Positions 1 through 6,668 of a stretch of DNA of 6,810 nucleotides are shown in pieces. The notes under the pieces are model-generated. The model made no database searches. It was given only the letters and a program-made list of their open reading frames with translations, and was not told the origin of the DNA. Each line of letters starts with the position of its first letter. The stretch's first letter is position 1. Origin of the DNA: UMGS1387 sp045577475 (GTDB lineage Bacteria > Bacillota > Clostridia > Oscillospirales > CAG-382); assembly GCA_045577475.1 (NCBI GenBank), contig JAZNIM010000025.1, forward strand, positions 1 to 6,810, written 5' to 3'. Position numbers and translations under genes: made by a program.

Positions 1-14
1 CTTCAGTCTGTCGC

Positions 15-40
15 AAAAGTCCACCATTTGGTGGACTTTT
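15..40. terminator. Perfect 11-bp hairpin, possible terminator at the IS end
   Basis: The arms AAAAGTCCACC (15-25) and GGTGGACTTTT (30-40) are perfectly complementary around a 4-base loop. Each arm ends in four T on its own strand, so the structure resembles a short bidirectional intrinsic terminator. On the + strand it could shield the transposase gene from outside transcription, a common arrangement at IS ends. On the - strand it is the first terminator-like structure downstream of the GRE, whose stop is about 330 bases away. The U-tract is only four bases and belongs to the stem, so termination strength is doubtful. Confidence 0.5.
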
Positions 41-60
41 CTGCATAAATATGGTATAAT
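32..60 (+). promoter_or_regulatory. Sigma-70 type promoter of the transposase remnant, extended -10
   Basis: A consensus -10 TATAAT (55-60) is preceded by TGG, giving an extended TGn -10. A -35 candidate TGGACT (32-37) matches TTGACA at four of six positions with an ideal 17-base spacer. Transcription would begin near 67, about 10 bases before the transposase ATG, leaving a very short leader with only a weak GGTG ribosome site. The -35 element lies within the right arm of the hairpin at 15-40. Confidence 0.6.
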
Positions 61-77
61 AAAAGCGGTGATAAAAG

Positions 78-446
78 ATGTTGAACAAAGAAAAAGAAGA
101 CCGCTATCAAATAGAATTTTACTGCATAGATGATTTGGTGCCCAAAAATCATCTGCTAAGAAAAATAGAAAAAGCAGTAGATTTTAAAAAAATATACGAA
201 TTAACAGATGAACTGTATTGCAAGGACAACGGCAGACCTAATGTGTATTCCGTTGTACTGTTCAAAATGGTATTGATACAGCATTTGTATGGATTAAATT
301 CACTTAGAAGAACACACGAAGAAATACAAATGAATATTGCCTACACATCAAATTCATTCATAATAAATACCCTTAAATACCTTCAAGGAATCTGTCCACA
401 ACAAGTTGACGGAACTTTGGCGACAGACTTGCAAAGTACGCAGTAA
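78..446 (+). pseudogene. Transposase N-terminal fragment (IS1182-like, DUF772 domain)
   Basis: The frame encodes 122 aa, but only residues 1 to about 89 are transposase. They form the helical N-terminal domain (DUF772 / InsH N-terminal type) found in IS1182 and IS5-like enzymes, with the recognisable blocks DDLVPKNHLLRKIEKAVDF, GRPNVYSVVLFKMVLIQHLYG and RRTHEEIQMNIAY. In family members the last block normally runs on into an Arg-Trp-Phe-type sequence; here it switches to unrelated residues at about codon 90 (position 345). The remaining residues are antisense of the GRE 3' end, from 373 on, and are not real coding sequence. Full-length relatives have roughly 450-550 aa, and the DDE catalytic domain is entirely missing, so the product cannot transpose. 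The promoter and ATG are intact, so a short protein might still be made, with antisense transcript into the GRE gene. Confidence 0.8.
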
Positions 447-2589
447 ATCCTGTCACACGTACAACAAGATCTGGATGCAAATCGGGTTTTTCATTTGCTT
501 CAAGAAGTTTTTCTTTATCAAGAACATTTATATTGATAAGCGTACCGCCTTGCTTGAAATGTGTTTCTATAAGATTAAGCACAGTTTCCACGCCTTTTTC
601 GTCTGTTGCAAGCTGCGGGTCAAATTCAAGCTGCAATGGAGCTGTATTTCCGAAGGCACACTGGACCGACGCTATTCCGCTGGACTGTGCTGTAACCGCA
701 CCGTCTGTTCTGAAATGAGGATTTGGGTTTGCACCATGCGAAATCGGCTCTCCCGCACGTCTGCCGTTAGGAGTTGCCCCTACCTTTGAGCCATATTCTA
801 TGGTTCTTGACCAGCTGAACCAACCTGGAATAAGCTGTCTTCCTTCGGGCATCGGTTGATTCTTTACAGTTGAAACCCATACACGCGTCAAGCGATTTGC
901 CCATTCATCGGAAACGGTTCCCCCTTGACAGTATCTCGGGGCTGTATTCAGCATAAGGCGGGTTCTTTCGTCTTCAAAATTGTTGTCAAGTGCAGTATAA
1001 AGTTCGTCCCACGAAAGCATTTTTTCTTTCTCAATACGGGATGAAATTGCACCGAACGAGTCTGCTACTACGGCAAGACCAGCACCATCTATACCCACAG
1101 TATAAAGCTCTGCACACCTTGAAACATCTTCACCACGCTCCAGCGTGTTTTTCATCATTAGATTCATGATAAGTTCCGGTGTAACTTCCCATGCATGGTC
1201 AATGTGAAGATTTATTCCTTCAGCCGTTACTTCAACAGCTTTTTTCAGATGTTCGCTAAAAATTTCAAACAATCTTTCAGAGCTTTTTTCTTTTTCGGGT
1301 TTCATATCTTTAAGAGCTTCTTCAAGAACTTTGGCAACGTTGATTTTTACGGTGTCATTCATAGGAAATTCCTTACCCGGAACGCACATCCAGTTGCAAC
1401 CTACCGCAATTCGTTCTCTTGCGGTTTTCTTGTCAACACCGTTTTTCATGTATCCCTCGGAAAGTGCCTTGTCATTACAGAATCTCGGCCATCCGTTTTT
1501 GTTCTTTAACAGGTAATATACCGCCTTTTTCAAAAACTCTTTGTCACAGTTTTCATGGACTCTGACCGTAAGATTACACGCAATATTTATGCTATCTGCC
1601 GCATCCAAAATCAAATACGAAAGATGATTTGTCATGTCATTGTCATTCTCATCAACGCCTGAAATCTGATAATAGTGAGGGTCAATAAGCAACAGGTTTG
1701 CAATAAGAAACTTTGCTGTTTCATCGTCAAGTATGCCGTTTTTTACGTCATTTACATAATAAGGATAAAGCAATCCGTCAAGCTGGAAACCTGCACCGTC
1801 ACGAGTGTATATTCTTGATGCACAGTTGAAAAACGCCGTCCATTGACAAACTTCACGGAATGTTTTTGGCGGGTTGTACCTGATGCTTTCGCAGGTTTCT
1901 TTCATTGTTATAAGGTTATCTTTTACAGCCTTGTCTGTTTCATTTTCAATCAATGCTTTAAGTTCTACAATATGTCTGTCAATAAATCTTATAATTGCCT
2001 TTATGCATCTTTCTTCAGCATCATAAAAGTCAACTTTATCGGGATTCAGTTTTCTGTACTTTTCTATTTTCTCCAGAAAACCGCCAAAACCCAGTTCAAA
2101 TCCCATTGAATAGTCACAGGCAAAATGTGCATCTCCGTCAATACCTGTAGTTATATTGTATTTTGCCTGAAGAGGCTTTAAATTATCATAAGGGAAACGC
2201 TGTTCATCCCAACGTTTGCTCCACTGATTTGTTGCACCGTTCTTTATGAACTCAAGATTTTTTAGGTTGTTTTTCAGCCAGTCCGGCATATAATGAAGGT
2301 CTCCGCGATAGTTGACAAGCATATCACGCCATCTGCCGCAAAGCATTTCGTTTTTATCAATATACGGAACATGAGCATCAATTACACGGCAAAAGTTTTC
2401 ACACATTCCATCATATCCGTAAAAGCTTCCGTTTGTGCTGTTGTACCAGGGTTCAACGCTGTACCCCTCTGAAATCGGGACAGTACCAAAATCGTCAAGG
2501 TCGGTATAGCCGTTCTGTTTTCTTTTTTCAAGGGTATGACGAATTTTTGTTTCACGCATATTCTTTAGTCTATTTTCGTATGAATACAT
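373..2589 (-). CDS. Glycyl radical enzyme of unknown substrate (PFL-like superfamily)
   Basis: This 738-aa protein is a member of the pyruvate formate-lyase-like glycyl radical enzymes, cytoplasmic and oxygen sensitive in its active form. The C-terminus carries the glycyl radical signature RVTGFTAYF with the radical Gly at residue 714, 24 residues from the end, as usual. Further family marks are GRRAGEPISHGANPNP (about 609-624) and the block near 500-515 with VADSFGAIS. The thiyl-radical Cys should be C398 in VGCNWMCVPGKEF. Known dehydratases and lyases (choline, glycerol, propanediol, hydroxyproline) and hydroxyphenylacetate decarboxylase have Cys-Val-Glu here, with the Glu acting as acid/base; this protein has Trp at that place and a second Cys (C402). 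The adjacent Cys-Cys of pyruvate formate-lyase is also absent. A common annotation 'formate C-acetyltransferase' would therefore be wrong. It is the last gene of the operon and overlaps its activase by 20 nt. The ATG at 2589 is preferred over a TTG at 2598, which directly abuts the ribosome site. The family call is firm; the reaction is unknown. Confidence 0.93.
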   Translation of the reverse strand: MYSYENRLKNMRETKIRHTLEKRKQNGYTDLDDFGTVPISEGYSVEPWYNSTNGSFYGYDGMCENFCRVIDAHVPYIDKNEMLCGRWRDMLVNYRGDLHYMPDWLKNNLKNLEFIKNGATNQWSKRWDEQRFPYDNLKPLQAKYNITTGIDGDAHFACDYSMGFELGFGGFLEKIEKYRKLNPDKVDFYDAEERCIKAIIRFIDRHIVELKALIENETDKAVKDNLITMKETCESIRYNPPKTFREVCQWTAFFNCASRIYTRDGAGFQLDGLLYPYYVNDVKNGILDDETAKFLIANLLLIDPHYYQISGVDENDNDMTNHLSYLILDAADSINIACNLTVRVHENCDKEFLKKAVYYLLKNKNGWPRFCNDKALSEGYMKNGVDKKTARERIAVGCNWMCVPGKEFPMNDTVKINVAKVLEEALKDMKPEKEKSSERLFEIFSEHLKKAVEVTAEGINLHIDHAWEVTPELIMNLMMKNTLERGEDVSRCAELYTVGIDGAGLAVVADSFGAISSRIEKEKMLSWDELYTALDNNFEDERTRLMLNTAPRYCQGGTVSDEWANRLTRVWVSTVKNQPMPEGRQLIPGWFSWSRTIEYGSKVGATPNGRRAGEPISHGANPNPHFRTDGAVTAQSSGIASVQCAFGNTAPLQLEFDPQLATDEKGVETVLNLIETHFKQGGTLININVLDKEKLLEANEKPDLHPDLVVRVTGFTAYFASLSPKFRQLVVDRFLEGI

Positions 2590-3340
2590 ATTTTCCAACC
2601 TCCTTCATATATTCTCCCGAAGGCACCGTAAACTCGTTGTTTTCAAGTCCAAGAGAACGCCGTTTCTCTTCACCCAGCGGATGATACGATAAAAGTTCGT
2701 ACTGTATAACGTTTTTTAAGGGTTTCAAAAATTTGGATATTTCTTCTATTTTCTGCTTTATCTGCGGAATAACGGGTGTTCTTACGATAATCGGAATATC
2801 AAGCCTATTGGCTTTCAGAATGTTTTCTTTTATTTGCTCATTTCCGACACCCGTATATCTCTTGTGCTCTGTTGAATCCCATATTTTCAAGTCACACATT
2901 ATAAGGTCAAGTTTTTTTAGAATATTCTCGTCGAAATAAATCATAGAAGTTTCTACGGCACAGTTTATACCGTTTGTTTTGCAATTAATTATGAGTTCAT
3001 CCAGAAAAAGCGGTTGTGCAAGCGGTTCTCCGCCTGAAAAAGTAACTCCGCCGTCATTACCGTAGTAGTCCTTGTCAAGCAGTATTTCATTCAAAACTTC
3101 GTCGGAAGTCATTTCCTTACCGCATACCACTTTTGCACCGGAGAAACATCCGTACTCGCACTTCCCGCAACCTATGCACTTTTCGGGATAGGTCATAATT
3201 TCAGGCTTAAAACTTATACATTCGGGATTGTGACACCATTTGCAAGAAAGAGGACAACCTTTGAAAAAAACTGTCGTTCTGACTCCCGGACCATCATGTA
3301 ATGAGGCTCTTTCAATATCCGCAATACACCCTTTAAGCAT
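2570..3340 (-). CDS. Glycyl radical enzyme activase (radical SAM)
   Basis: This 256-aa protein should cleave S-adenosylmethionine reductively and abstract hydrogen from the GRE glycine. The radical SAM motif is CPLSCKWC (C29, C33, C36), preceded by DGPGVRTTVFFKG typical of GRE activases and followed by HNPE. Other activase marks are GGVTFSGGEP (97-106), the SAM-binding region, DLKIWD (150-155) with the downstream H and TG typical of the family, and RTPVIP (187-192). One ferredoxin-like motif, CIGCGKCEYGC (C55, C58, C61, C65), lies in the insert; after it only a lone C73 appears. Activases of dehydratase and decarboxylase GREs usually have two such motifs and about 300 aa, while the pyruvate formate-lyase activase has none and 246 aa, so this one is intermediate. 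The ATG at 3340 has GAGGAG seven bases upstream. The gene overlaps the preceding oxidoreductase by 8 nt and the GRE by 20 nt, and its partner is surely that GRE. Confidence 0.93.
   Translation of the reverse strand: MLKGCIADIERASLHDGPGVRTTVFFKGCPLSCKWCHNPECISFKPEIMTYPEKCIGCGKCEYGCFSGAKVVCGKEMTSDEVLNEILLDKDYYGNDGGVTFSGGEPLAQPLFLDELIINCKTNGINCAVETSMIYFDENILKKLDLIMCDLKIWDSTEHKRYTGVGNEQIKENILKANRLDIPIIVRTPVIPQIKQKIEEISKFLKPLKNVIQYELLSYHPLGEEKRRSLGLENNEFTVPSGEYMKEVGKYVFIRK
2599..2605 (-). promoter_or_regulatory. Strong ribosome binding site that fixes the GRE start
   Basis: The - strand reads AAGGAGG followed by nine bases and then ATG at 2589. An in-frame TTG at 2598 touches the motif with no spacer and cannot use it, so the ATG is the start. 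The site lies inside the activase coding region. A near-perfect Shine-Dalgarno here would let the GRE be made in excess of its catalytic activase from one mRNA. Confidence 0.85.
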
Positions 3341-4436
3341 TTATTTGCTCCTCTTTTCCGCTTTTGTTGCTTTTCATTGCAGCATCAAGCATTGCCATAA
3401 CACTTATGTTGGCATCGAGAGTAAGCATTTCAAAAATATCTGTTCCGTCTTTTATATGCTTTGAATAATGACACGGCATGTTCTTCATGCTCTCATCAAG
3501 TTGAGCATCCGGTATTTCAACTTCGTTACCGAGAATATCATACGCCTTTACATCCGGAGCTTTTTCGGCGCCGCCCGTACATGTGATTACACCGTTTGTA
3601 CAAAGAACCATAGGTCCTGACGGAATAACAGCCCTCGGTGTTGTCCAGGTTCCCTCAAGTACGGCCATTTTTTTACCGTTATATCTAACGATTGCTCCAA
3701 AGTTGTCATCTGTGTCGCCAAAGGGTGTGTTGAGATTTGCACCCATCGATATTATGCTCTGTGCATCATCACCCATAATCCATCTTGAAAAATAACATCC
3801 GTAACAACATATATCAAGGTAAACCCCACCGCCGTGGCTTTCCTGATGCCACCAGGTTTTTGAACGCTGTTCATCTGTCATTTCCTCTGCATTATCACTA
3901 ACACCTCTGTGCTTAGCACCTTTTCCGAGAGGGCCTGTATGACCGTTTATGTATCTTAGTTTAATCGGTTCTCCAACCACTTTACTGTCAAGTGCTGATT
4001 TCATTTTGTACAAATATGGTCTCCATGCAACAGGCCAGTTTACAACCGCCTTGATGCCGTATTTATCAACACTCGTCTTTATCTTTTTTGCTTCCTCGAG
4101 GCTGACTGCAACAGGCTTTTCTATGCAGACATTTACGCCTCTTTTTGCACAGTCCTCGACAACCTGCGGCTTCTGACAGTTTTCGGCAAGAATAAATGCA
4201 ATATCGGGTTTTATCTTGTCAAGCATTTCTCTGTAATCGTCATAAACATCTGAACAATAATTCTCTAAAACATTTTGCATATTCCACTTTGGCGTATACC
4301 TCAAGGTAGGAATTGCTTCTACCGTTGACGGCACATCTGAAATTGCAACAAGTTCCATATCGGGGCACTCTGTTATGTAAAGTGCAATTTCATTTACATG
4401 CATGTGCGATGTTCCGATTATTACTGCTTTAATCAT
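3333..4436 (-). CDS. Gfo/Idh/MocA family oxidoreductase, SHxH/DxxxY type
   Basis: This 367-aa protein has the two-domain build of the family: an N-terminal Rossmann fold for NAD(P) (about 1-120) and a C-terminal alpha/beta substrate domain. The conserved catalytic lysine is K107 in IEKPV. The substrate-domain signature is HGGGVYLDICCYG with D208 and Y212; Asp-x3-Tyr instead of Asp-x3-His is known from glucose-fructose oxidoreductase-type members. The usual GxGxxG/A nucleotide loop is replaced by IIGTSHMH (G8 to H13). It resembles the 368-aa protein at 5547-6653 in several blocks (the SHxH loop, NWP, KTWW, LEG(T/S)W, EMLTLD near the C-terminus), so the two are paralogues. The start ATG has AAGGAG eight bases upstream and overlaps the preceding gene as ATGA. 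It likely oxidises or reduces a sugar-like hydroxyl in the same pathway as the GRE. The substrate and cofactor preference are unknown. Confidence 0.88.
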   Translation of the reverse strand: MIKAVIIGTSHMHVNEIALYITECPDMELVAISDVPSTVEAIPTLRYTPKWNMQNVLENYCSDVYDDYREMLDKIKPDIAFILAENCQKPQVVEDCAKRGVNVCIEKPVAVSLEEAKKIKTSVDKYGIKAVVNWPVAWRPYLYKMKSALDSKVVGEPIKLRYINGHTGPLGKGAKHRGVSDNAEEMTDEQRSKTWWHQESHGGGVYLDICCYGCYFSRWIMGDDAQSIISMGANLNTPFGDTDDNFGAIVRYNGKKMAVLEGTWTTPRAVIPSGPMVLCTNGVITCTGGAEKAPDVKAYDILGNEVEIPDAQLDESMKNMPCHYSKHIKDGTDIFEMLTLDANISVMAMLDAAMKSNKSGKEEQINA

Positions 4437-5554
4437 CTGATCAGCTCCTTAACATTTACTTCCCTGCCAAGCTCTGCTGACTTGTAGAAGCACTCGATAA
4501 CCTTCGTAACTTCAATATTCTGTTCTTTTTTGATAAGGTACTCTTCCTTGCCTGCAAGAGTATTCATAATGTTTCTGTACATGTATCTGTGCTGTTCAAA
4601 GGGCACACCCTTGTACTGACCGTTATCAAACCACTTCATGTCACACTCGGACTGGAATTTTCCGATGTTCTTGTATAACTTTTCCTTGTTCACCGAAAGA
4701 CCGCCCTTGTCACCGCAGATAACCATGTCAAGGTTTGTGGTGGGAAGATTTATTGCCCAGGAGAACTTGAAGTTTACGCTCATGCCGTCCTCAAGACGCA
4801 TAAAGCCTGTGGCAAAATCTTCTACGTCAAATTCCTTATAGTCGTATTTCCTGGGAGAGAATGCACCTGAATATGCTCCGCTTTCGGCAAGGCTCAGAAG
4901 AATATCTCCACCCTGATTTGCAATCTTTGTATAAGTGCTTCCCGAAACGCTCTTTACCTTCTTGTCACCCACAATCCATAATAGTGAGTCGATAAGATGC
5001 ACGCCCAGGTCGCAGAAAGGACCACCGTAATTATATTCCTTCATGTGGAAAAATCCCCATGTCGGTACGCCGATTCTTCTGATAAATTCAATGTCCGAGA
5101 AGTAAATATCGCCAAGCTCTCCGCTTTCAACAAGAAGCTTTGACTGTTGCATGTAGTTTCTCCAACGCATGCACTGACATGGGAACACCATCTTTCCGCA
5201 GTCCTTTGCTGTCTGCCAGATTTCTTCGGCATCGGCAACGGTAAGTGCCATAGGCTTTTCACATGCAACGTGTGCACCTGCTTTAAGTGCCTTTATTGTC
5301 CACTCCTTGTGGAACATGTTTGGAGTGCAGACTGCCACAAAATCAGGCTTTAATTCGTCAAGCATCTTCTGTGGGTCTTTGTAGTAATTTGGAACATTGT
5401 GTCTTTTCGCTGTCTGTGCGGCAACTTCTTCACGTATGTCCGCAACACCAACAACTTCAACCGTTCCTTCTTCTCTTAAAATGTTAAGTGCAGGAAAATG
5501 TGCACTGTTGGCAATCATTCCCGTACCGATTATTGCAACTCTAAGTTTACTCAT
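4433..5554 (-). CDS. Gfo/Idh/MocA family oxidoreductase, classical DxxxH type
   Basis: This 373-aa protein is a standard family member. The Rossmann loop is IIGTGMIANSAH (GxGxxA), followed by the acidic end of strand two at VADIRE (about 37-42) that favours NAD(H), then CTPNMFH (about 76-82) and the catalytic CEKPMA with K100. The substrate domain has GGPFCDLGVHLIDSLLWI, giving D182, H186 and D189, the canonical Asp/His pair that with Lys forms the catalytic set in inositol dehydrogenase and anhydrofructose reductase relatives. It is less similar to the two neighbouring oxidoreductases than they are to each other, so it probably catalyses a distinct step. The ATG at 5554 has GGAGG ten bases upstream. 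It overlaps the upstream gene by 8 nt and the downstream gene by 4 nt (ATGA), implying coupled translation. The substrate is probably a polyol, sugar or cyclitol by family habit, but cannot be named. Confidence 0.9.
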   Translation of the reverse strand: MSKLRVAIIGTGMIANSAHFPALNILREEGTVEVVGVADIREEVAAQTAKRHNVPNYYKDPQKMLDELKPDFVAVCTPNMFHKEWTIKALKAGAHVACEKPMALTVADAEEIWQTAKDCGKMVFPCQCMRWRNYMQQSKLLVESGELGDIYFSDIEFIRRIGVPTWGFFHMKEYNYGGPFCDLGVHLIDSLLWIVGDKKVKSVSGSTYTKIANQGGDILLSLAESGAYSGAFSPRKYDYKEFDVEDFATGFMRLEDGMSVNFKFSWAINLPTTNLDMVICGDKGGLSVNKEKLYKNIGKFQSECDMKWFDNGQYKGVPFEQHRYMYRNIMNTLAGKEEYLIKKEQNIEVTKVIECFYKSAELGREVNVKELIR

Positions 5555-6653
5555 TTATATTTTTCCTCCAGTCTTCCACCATTGCAAAACTGCCGTTTTC
5601 TGCAGACTTCATTCCCGCATCAAGAGCAGCCATAACATCCATGTTCATGTCAAGGGTCAGCATTTCATTCAAAGGTACTTTGCCTTCAAAATACTCTTTG
5701 AGATGTTCTCCGAGTTTGCGTCCGAAGGCTGAATTGTCACCTGTGTCGTAAACTGCCGTAGGCTCTACGGGAGTGTGACTGATACTGTGGTAAACCTTTA
5801 CAAGATTGCTGTATCTGTCACAGACAATTGTACCTTCTTTTCCGTAGATAACAGGTCCTGTTGCCACCTCACCGCAGTTGAAGGTAGACCATGAGCCTTC
5901 AAGAAGTCCCACGCCGTTACCGAAGTCGAGTATCATGGCACTGTAGTCCTCAACGTCACTTATGCCTTCTGTTGTAAACTGCTTTGTGATGGCACTTACA
6001 CGCTTTGCACACTTTCCGAAAATCCATGTGGAAAGTATTGTGCCGTAGCAGGCATAGTCAAGTAACGAGCCACCACCTCTTTTGTGGCTGAACCACCATG
6101 TTTTCTGCTTGTCTTCAACAGGAGTTGTATACTCAAAAGGTCCCCATGTGGCAGGACTGCGGTATACTACACGCATAATGTCTCCAACAGCTCCCTGACA
6201 GGCAAGTTCCTTTGCCTTTTGGAAAGCAGCAAACCATGTAATGGGCCAGTTTGTTATAACGGGTGCACCGCTTTTAAGTGAACATTTCGCAATTCTCTTT
6301 GCATCTTCAAGGTCAGAAGCAAGAGGCTTTTCATTGATGACGGTTATTTTTTCGTCAAGGGCATGACACATAATGTCGGTACAGGCTTTGTTGTCGGCGG
6401 TAACGATAACTGCATCGGGCTTTTGTGCAATTATGTCCTGCCAGGAGTCAAACTGCTTTAAAGTACCTTTCTGTAACGCTTCGTTTGCCATGCTACCAAG
6501 CTGTCTTTTACGGAAATCCGCTTGTGTTTCGTCTGTCACAACATCGGAATATCCCACAAATTCAACACAGTCACCGAGGACGGCAAGGGTGTTATAAAGC
6601 AGACCTGCATGAGGATGAGACGAACCGATTACTCCCACTTTCAATTTATTCAT
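5547..6653 (-). CDS. Gfo/Idh/MocA family oxidoreductase, SHxH/DxxxY type (paralogue)
   Basis: This protein has 368 aa from the ATG at 6653. It has an N-terminal Rossmann domain with the unusual loop VIGSSHPHAG (G10 to H15) in place of GxGxxG, the catalytic lysine K109 in NEKPLA, and the substrate-domain motif RGGGSLLDYACYG with D199 and Y203. It shares NWP (about 135-137), KTWW (about 184-187), LEG(S/T)W (about 251-255) and EMLTLDMNMDVMAALDAGMKS-like C-terminal blocks with the 367-aa protein at 3333-4436, so the two come from one ancestor, with the classical type lying between them in the operon. Shared blocks around the active site suggest related substrates. The longer frame opening with TTG at 6671 is rejected because the ribosome site lies inside that extension. 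The gene begins 14 nt after the upstream gene's stop. Family call firm, reaction unknown. Confidence 0.88.
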   Translation of the reverse strand: MNKLKVGVIGSSHPHAGLLYNTLAVLGDCVEFVGYSDVVTDETQADFRKRQLGSMANEALQKGTLKQFDSWQDIIAQKPDAVIVTADNKACTDIMCHALDEKITVINEKPLASDLEDAKRIAKCSLKSGAPVITNWPITWFAAFQKAKELACQGAVGDIMRVVYRSPATWGPFEYTTPVEDKQKTWWFSHKRGGGSLLDYACYGTILSTWIFGKCAKRVSAITKQFTTEGISDVEDYSAMILDFGNGVGLLEGSWSTFNCGEVATGPVIYGKEGTIVCDRYSNLVKVYHSISHTPVEPTAVYDTGDNSAFGRKLGEHLKEYFEGKVPLNEMLTLDMNMDVMAALDAGMKSAENGSFAMVEDWRKNINE

Positions 6654-6662
6654 AAGGCGTTT

Positions 6663-6668
6663 CTCCTT
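6663..6668 (-). promoter_or_regulatory. Ribosome binding site that fixes the start at 6653
   Basis: AAGGAG on the - strand sits nine bases before the ATG at 6653. A longer in-frame reading from TTG at 6671 would place this motif inside the coding sequence with no ribosome site of its own, so the ATG is chosen. The motif directly follows, and by one base overlaps, the TGA of the upstream gene, which favours reinitiation by the same ribosomes. Confidence 0.8.

Larger units (their letters stand above)
1..345 (+). mobile_element. Truncated 5' end of an IS1182-like insertion sequence
   Basis: This stretch holds a terminal-looking hairpin, a promoter and the start of a transposase gene, and then similarity to transposases ends at about position 345. 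The catalytic part and the right end of the element are absent, because the GRE operon begins (as its 3' end) only 28 bases later. The left boundary is uncertain: the hairpin at 15-40 may lie at or just inside the left end, and I cannot see a matching right terminal repeat or a target-site duplication in the window. The remnant is therefore a dead, non-autonomous fragment. Assignment to IS1182 rests on the transposase N-terminus and is family-level only. Confidence 0.6.

Noticed and set aside
15..40. Hairpin as a CRISPR repeat or operator
   Set aside because: It is a single copy with no spacers or further repeats, and its place before a transposase promoter fits an IS end better.
345..446. 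C-terminal 33 residues of the transposase frame as a genuine protein end
   Set aside because: Most of it is antisense to the GRE C-terminal codons and has no transposase character; it is chance read-through.
406..789. Open frame of 127 codons on the + strand, and other + strand frames across 1195-5732
   Set aside because: All are antisense to well-supported genes, have no recognisable domain or ribosome site, and have the odd composition of shadow frames.
373..2589. Pyruvate formate-lyase (pflB), or choline / glycerol / propanediol GRE
   Set aside because: It lacks the Cys-Cys pair of pyruvate formate-lyase and the Cys-Val-Glu of the dehydratase and lyase families, so no specific gene symbol is justified.
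2590..2598. TTG start adding three residues to the GRE
   Set aside because: The AAGGAGG motif directly abuts the TTG with no spacer, but sits nine bases before the ATG at 2589.
5041..5277. Open frame of 78 codons on the - strand
   Set aside because: It lies wholly within the 373-aa oxidoreductase in another frame, with no domain.
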